NCBI GenBank assembly: GCA_944390105.1
Contig: CALXOV010000050.1
Location: 1 to 46,118 of the forward strand
DNA length: 46,118 nucleotides
Reading direction: 5' to 3'
Origin: an uncultured Succinivibrionaceae bacterium
GTDB lineage: Bacteria; Pseudomonadota; Gammaproteobacteria; Enterobacterales; Succinivibrionaceae
The position numbers and the translations under genes are program-made. The notes below the pieces were generated by a model that saw only the letters and a program-made list of their open reading frames with translations, searched no databases and was not told the origin of the DNA. Numbering within the stretch: the first letter of the stretch is position 1; the number at the start of each line of letters is the position of its first letter. Below, one piece after another: positions 42,977 through 46,118 of this stretch.

Positions 42977-43888
42977 ATGACCGGCAAATTGTCTGCACTA
43001 AAATACGGCGTTGCGGGGATCTGCGGCGCAGCTCTTCTGTACCTGCTGATTGCGGGAATATTTACAACCAGCGGCACCGAGCTATACAAACCGCAGACGG
43101 TGTCCGACGCCGCTCCTGAACAGGAGCGAGCCCAGATTATTGCCCAAGGCGTCACCACGGCGCTGGAGCAGGAGCTTGATGGCTTTTTAGGTTGGATGGT
43201 CAATGACTTGTGCTTTGTCCCTAATATCATTGACAATCATACTTCATATCAGCGCGGCGTAATTTATGCCACGCGTCCGGCTTCTGATATGTTGGCTAAA
43301 ACTGTAGCCCGCATCGGAGAACGCGATACCATTGATAGTCGTTTAGCGGATGCTACCTCACGCTACTTTACTTACGGCGAGAATGTGTGGGGTTTTTGGT
43401 TTATCTACGACTGTGAGGGTAAATACCGTGCAGGCATTCGTAATTGGCACGCTTGGGCAGATAGCGTTGGCACTTCCGGACGCAATGCGGGCATCTACAA
43501 TGTAAAGTCGGATGATGTGTATAACATTATAAAATACTGCGCGCATATGACGGATTTTGCTTTAGGCCTGCTTAACGATACCGACATGGGGCATTTTAAA
43601 GCTGATAATAATATTTATTTTGCTAAGGGTGTGGCGGTTGTTGCCGGTAATGTGTTGCGTGCTTTAGCAGCGGTGGACAATCAAGTGTCGGCGCGCGGCG
43701 GTGCAGAGAACTTAACGGAGGCGCTTAAGCGTTTTGACTATATTGAGGAATTTGATCCGCTGTATGTTTTTGCCGGCGGCAATGCTGTTGGTGATGCGAT
43801 GCTACCAAACCACGTGGCGGCGCTGGCGCGACACCTTGACGTATGCAATAACCGTCTCAATGACATGTTAGCCTCAATGGAAAAGTAG
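42977..43888 (+). CDS. DUF2333 family membrane-anchored protein
   Basis: The 303-residue product has one N-terminal membrane segment (about 12-30) and a periplasmic remainder. The pattern LEQELDGFLGWMVNDLCFVPNIIDN, RGVIYATRPASDMLAKTVARIG, and FWFIYDCEGKYRAGIRNW identifies DUF2333, whose function is unknown. CGGAGG precedes the ATG. It ends four bases before an ABC exporter gene, so they form an operon divergent from potF. Confidence 0.75.
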   Translation: MTGKLSALKYGVAGICGAALLYLLIAGIFTTSGTELYKPQTVSDAAPEQERAQIIAQGVTTALEQELDGFLGWMVNDLCFVPNIIDNHTSYQRGVIYATRPASDMLAKTVARIGERDTIDSRLADATSRYFTYGENVWGFWFIYDCEGKYRAGIRNWHAWADSVGTSGRNAGIYNVKSDDVYNIIKYCAHMTDFALGLLNDTDMGHFKADNNIYFAKGVAVVAGNVLRALAAVDNQVSARGGAENLTEALKRFDYIEEFDPLYVFAGGNAVGDAMLPNHVAALARHLDVCNNRLNDMLASMEK

Positions 43889-43892
43889 GCGC

Positions 43893-45731
43893 ATGGATAA
43901 GCTGTGGCACTGGTTTGAGCGCCTGGTTCCTCCTTTCCCTGCTGAGTCTAAGGGGGAACCGCCTGCAGGTTTAGTGCGTTTTATTCTGTTCTACACCGCA
44001 GGGTTGTGGAAATTTCTCATTATCATCGCGTTTTTAACCGCGCTGATGGCTGCAGGTGAAGCGCTATTTTTCTCCTGTATGGGCCTGCTTGTTGATTGGA
44101 CCGCCGATGCCGATCCGCAGGCTTTTTTTGCAGAACACCGCCGCAGCCTGTGGACAATGTTCGTCCTTGCAGCCGTGGTTCTTCCTGCGGCAACTATTCT
44201 TCATTCGTTAATTCTCCATCAATCCATCTCTGGCAACTTTCCGATGCAGATCCGCTGGCAGGTGCATCGCTACATGTTAGGTCAATCGCTGACCTTTTTC
44301 TCCGATGAATTTGCCGGGCGCGTAGCCAACAAGGTCATGCAGACTGCGCAGGCAGTACGCACTTCAGTTCTCAAGCTTATTGATGTGCTGGTGCACCTTT
44401 TTGTTTATATCGCTACCATGGTCTGGATGCTGGCGGAGGCCGATGCCTTTCTAGCATTGCCATTAGTAGGGTGGCTGATTGCCTACAGCGTGGCTATTTT
44501 CTACTTTATTCCGCGTCTGCGCCGGCAGGCGCAGGTGCAGGCGGATACACGCTCGGATATGGTAGGGCGCATTGTAGACAGTTATGTCAATATTTCTACG
44601 GTTAAGCTGTTTGGCGGTAAAGGGCGCGAGACTAAATATGCCCGTGCTGGCATGGAAGGTTTCATCCAAGCTGAATACGGGGCGCTGCGCATTCTGACTT
44701 TATTTGACGTCAGTGTACAGCTGCTCAATTATCTGCTGCTCATTTCCACTACGGCCCTTGCGCTGTACTTGTGGCAGCTTCAGGCCGTGAGTTCCGGTGG
44801 AATTGCAGTAGCGGTGGCAATTGCCATCCGTATCATTAATATGTCACGTTGGATGATGTGGGAAGTTGGAGCAATTTTTGAAAATATCGGTACCGTCTAT
44901 GACGGCATTCATACCATTGCCAAGCCCTTGGGTATTAAAGATCCGCAGCATCCACTACCGCTGCCGCAGCCAGTACGTGGTGAGCTATGCTTAAGTCATG
45001 TCGATTTTGCCTATATATCAGGTAAACCGGTGTTGCAGGACTTCTCGCTTAAGGTAAAGTCCGGGGAGAAAGTTGGCATTGTCGGTCCCTCCGGTGCTGG
45101 CAAAACGACACTTATCAATCTGTTGCTACGCTTTTACGATGTACAGCGCGGGCTGGTCACGCTAGATGGAATCAATGTTAAAGATCTGCTACAAGATGAG
45201 CTAAGGGACTGTTTTGCTATGGTAGCGCAGGATCCTTCCTTAATGCATCGTACGGTGAAGGAAAACATCAGCTATGGTGCGGCGACCATGAATAGTGAAG
45301 CGCTGCAGCAGGCGGCGCAGGCGGCGGATGCTTTGTCATTTATTGAGCAATTATCAGATTATCGCGGAGGACGTGGTTTTGAAACAATGGTTGGTGAGCG
45401 TGGAGTAAGACTATCCGGAGGACAGCGGCAGCGCATTGCGTTGGCGCGCGTGGTGATGAAAGATGCGCCAATATTAATTCTTGATGAGGCAACCTCAGCA
45501 CTTGATAGCGAAAGCGAGCAGATCATTCAGGAAAATTTAGGCAAAGTTATGGCTGGGCGCACGGTGTTAGCTATCGCCCATCGCTTATCTACTTTAGCGC
45601 AGATGGATCGCATTGTAGTGATTGATGGCGGCAAAGTGGTGGAAAGTGGCACCTGTAGTGAGCTATTGGCAAAGGGGGGATTGTACGCGCGATTGTGGGA
45701 GCGCCAATCCGGTGGGTTTATTGGTAGCTAA
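43893..45731 (+). CDS. ABC exporter, fused membrane and ATPase domains
   Basis: The 612-residue half-transporter has about six membrane segments in residues 1-330 and a C-terminal ATPase: VGPSGAGKTTLINLLLRFYDV (Walker A), MVAQDPSLMHRTVKENISYG (Q-loop), RLSGGQRQRIALARVV (signature), ILILDEATSALDSESE (Walker B) and AIAHRLST. It should work as a homodimer of the MsbA/multidrug type. The cargo is unknown; a link to the DUF2333 protein is possible from the four-base spacing. Confidence 0.9.
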   Translation: MDKLWHWFERLVPPFPAESKGEPPAGLVRFILFYTAGLWKFLIIIAFLTALMAAGEALFFSCMGLLVDWTADADPQAFFAEHRRSLWTMFVLAAVVLPAATILHSLILHQSISGNFPMQIRWQVHRYMLGQSLTFFSDEFAGRVANKVMQTAQAVRTSVLKLIDVLVHLFVYIATMVWMLAEADAFLALPLVGWLIAYSVAIFYFIPRLRRQAQVQADTRSDMVGRIVDSYVNISTVKLFGGKGRETKYARAGMEGFIQAEYGALRILTLFDVSVQLLNYLLLISTTALALYLWQLQAVSSGGIAVAVAIAIRIINMSRWMMWEVGAIFENIGTVYDGIHTIAKPLGIKDPQHPLPLPQPVRGELCLSHVDFAYISGKPVLQDFSLKVKSGEKVGIVGPSGAGKTTLINLLLRFYDVQRGLVTLDGINVKDLLQDELRDCFAMVAQDPSLMHRTVKENISYGAATMNSEALQQAAQAADALSFIEQLSDYRGGRGFETMVGERGVRLSGGQRQRIALARVVMKDAPILILDEATSALDSESEQIIQENLGKVMAGRTVLAIAHRLSTLAQMDRIVVIDGGKVVESGTCSELLAKGGLYARLWERQSGGFIGS

Positions 45732-45913
45732 ACATGAAGGTATAGCGCGCTAATACGGTTAAAAGCCGTAAAAAATCGGGAAAGTGGTTTGATGAATGGA
45801 TTGTCACTGCGCTTAAACTAAAAAAACTTTATCTAAATCATTTAATTAAACATACTTTGCTGTGGGCTTAAAGCTACTAATGACTAATTTTTTAAAAATT
45901 TTGTAAAAAATAT

Positions 45914-45941
45914 TTGACAGCAGGAAAATTTTCTATAAAAT
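45914..45941 (+). promoter_or_regulatory. Promoter of a ribosomal RNA operon
   Basis: TTGACA (45914-45919) and TAAAAT (45936-45941) are separated by 16 bases. An AT-rich UP-element-like tract (about 45880-45912) lies upstream, and a GC-rich discriminator (GTGCACCCG) downstream, as in growth-rate-controlled rrn promoters. The gap 45732-45880 after the exporter gene shows only a weak hairpin (ACGG...CCGT with A-run). Confidence 0.8.
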
Positions 45942-45949
45942 GTGCACCC

Positions 45950-46118
45950 GTTCCCTGACGCAAGGGGGACGACGCGAAGCCCTGAAGCGGCAAGCGTAAG
46001 TTCTTTAACAATGAGATATAAGACAATCTGTGTGGGTCCTTGAAGCAAGGACTGAAAGAAAGTCTGGGAAGCTGCAGTAAGTAACAATGCAGTGAAGGAC
46101 AGACAGCAAACCTTTAAA
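45950..46118 (+). ncRNA. Leader of a 16S rRNA precursor with boxA
   Basis: GTTCTTTAACAAT at 46000-46012 matches the boxA antitermination site of gammaproteobacterial rRNA leaders, followed by AGACAATCTGTGTGGG, a very conserved leader motif. The window ends at CAAACCTTTAAA, the sequence that in relatives runs directly into the 16S start (TTGAAGAGTTTGATC). The 16S gene itself is therefore just outside. Confidence 0.88.

Overview
The window looks like a chromosome segment of a flagellated, Gram-negative gammaproteobacterium. The evidence is a Vibrio-type flagellar H-ring set (FlgT, FlgO, FlgP), the lolB-ispE-prs order, the rcsF-trmO pair, an mtnN-cbiB pair, YcaO, an LpxM-type acyltransferase and the rRNA leader at the right edge. 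Glycogen synthesis (GlgC), agmatinase and a fully chromosomal gene set would suit a gut or rumen member of Aeromonadales such as Succinivibrionaceae, but that placement is inference. Base composition looks even across the window and most genes have clear Shine-Dalgarno sequences.

Layout. 1-402: decayed 3' end of an IS200/IS605-type tnpB with a hairpin-rich right end that could encode an omega (guide) RNA. 497-9440: flagellar and chemotaxis block flgT(-), flgO-flgP-flgN, an ssb-like gene, flgM and flgA(-), cheV, cheR, flgB-flgC, with a good sigma-54 promoter before flgO. The block stops after flgC instead of running into flgD. 9522-13748 (all minus): ycaO, lolB, ispE, prs. 13836-16545: an orphan membrane protein, asd and an unrecognised small gene. 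16559-19018 (minus): mtnN, cbiB, smrA. 19195-22994: mrr, then overlapping glgC-dgt. 23184-25793: a PlsC-type acyltransferase, a membrane-anchored protein with a pilin-like tail, and slyD with a tandem-repeat metal-binding tail. 25881-30542: thiI, rcsF-like, trmO, a HAD-Nudix fusion, ycdX. 30781-33628: GNAT acetyltransferase, agmatinase, a YjfB-like motility peptide, a 480-base gene-free hairpin-rich stretch, a HAD hydrolase. 33853-35700: flavodoxin-fold oxidoreductase and a lipoprotein fusing flavin-reductase and ABM domains. 35932-39167: polar amino acid ABC transporter followed directly by lpxM. 39311-40504: aspC. 40838-42898 (minus): a lone PotF-like binding protein and fruK. 42977-45731: DUF2333 protein and an ABC exporter. 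45880-46118: promoter and leader of a ribosomal RNA operon whose 16S gene should begin just beyond the window.

No complete new defence or biosynthetic system is evident. The items most worth a second look are the decayed tnpB with a well-kept guide-RNA-like right end, the lipoprotein flavin-reductase/ABM fusion beside a flavodoxin-fold enzyme, the HAD-Nudix fusion coupled to trmO, the structured leader before cheR, a pair of diverged intergenic repeats (about 30.58 and 40.65 kb), and the gene-free stretch at 32.53-33.0 kb. All identifications come from reading the sequence; no database search was run.
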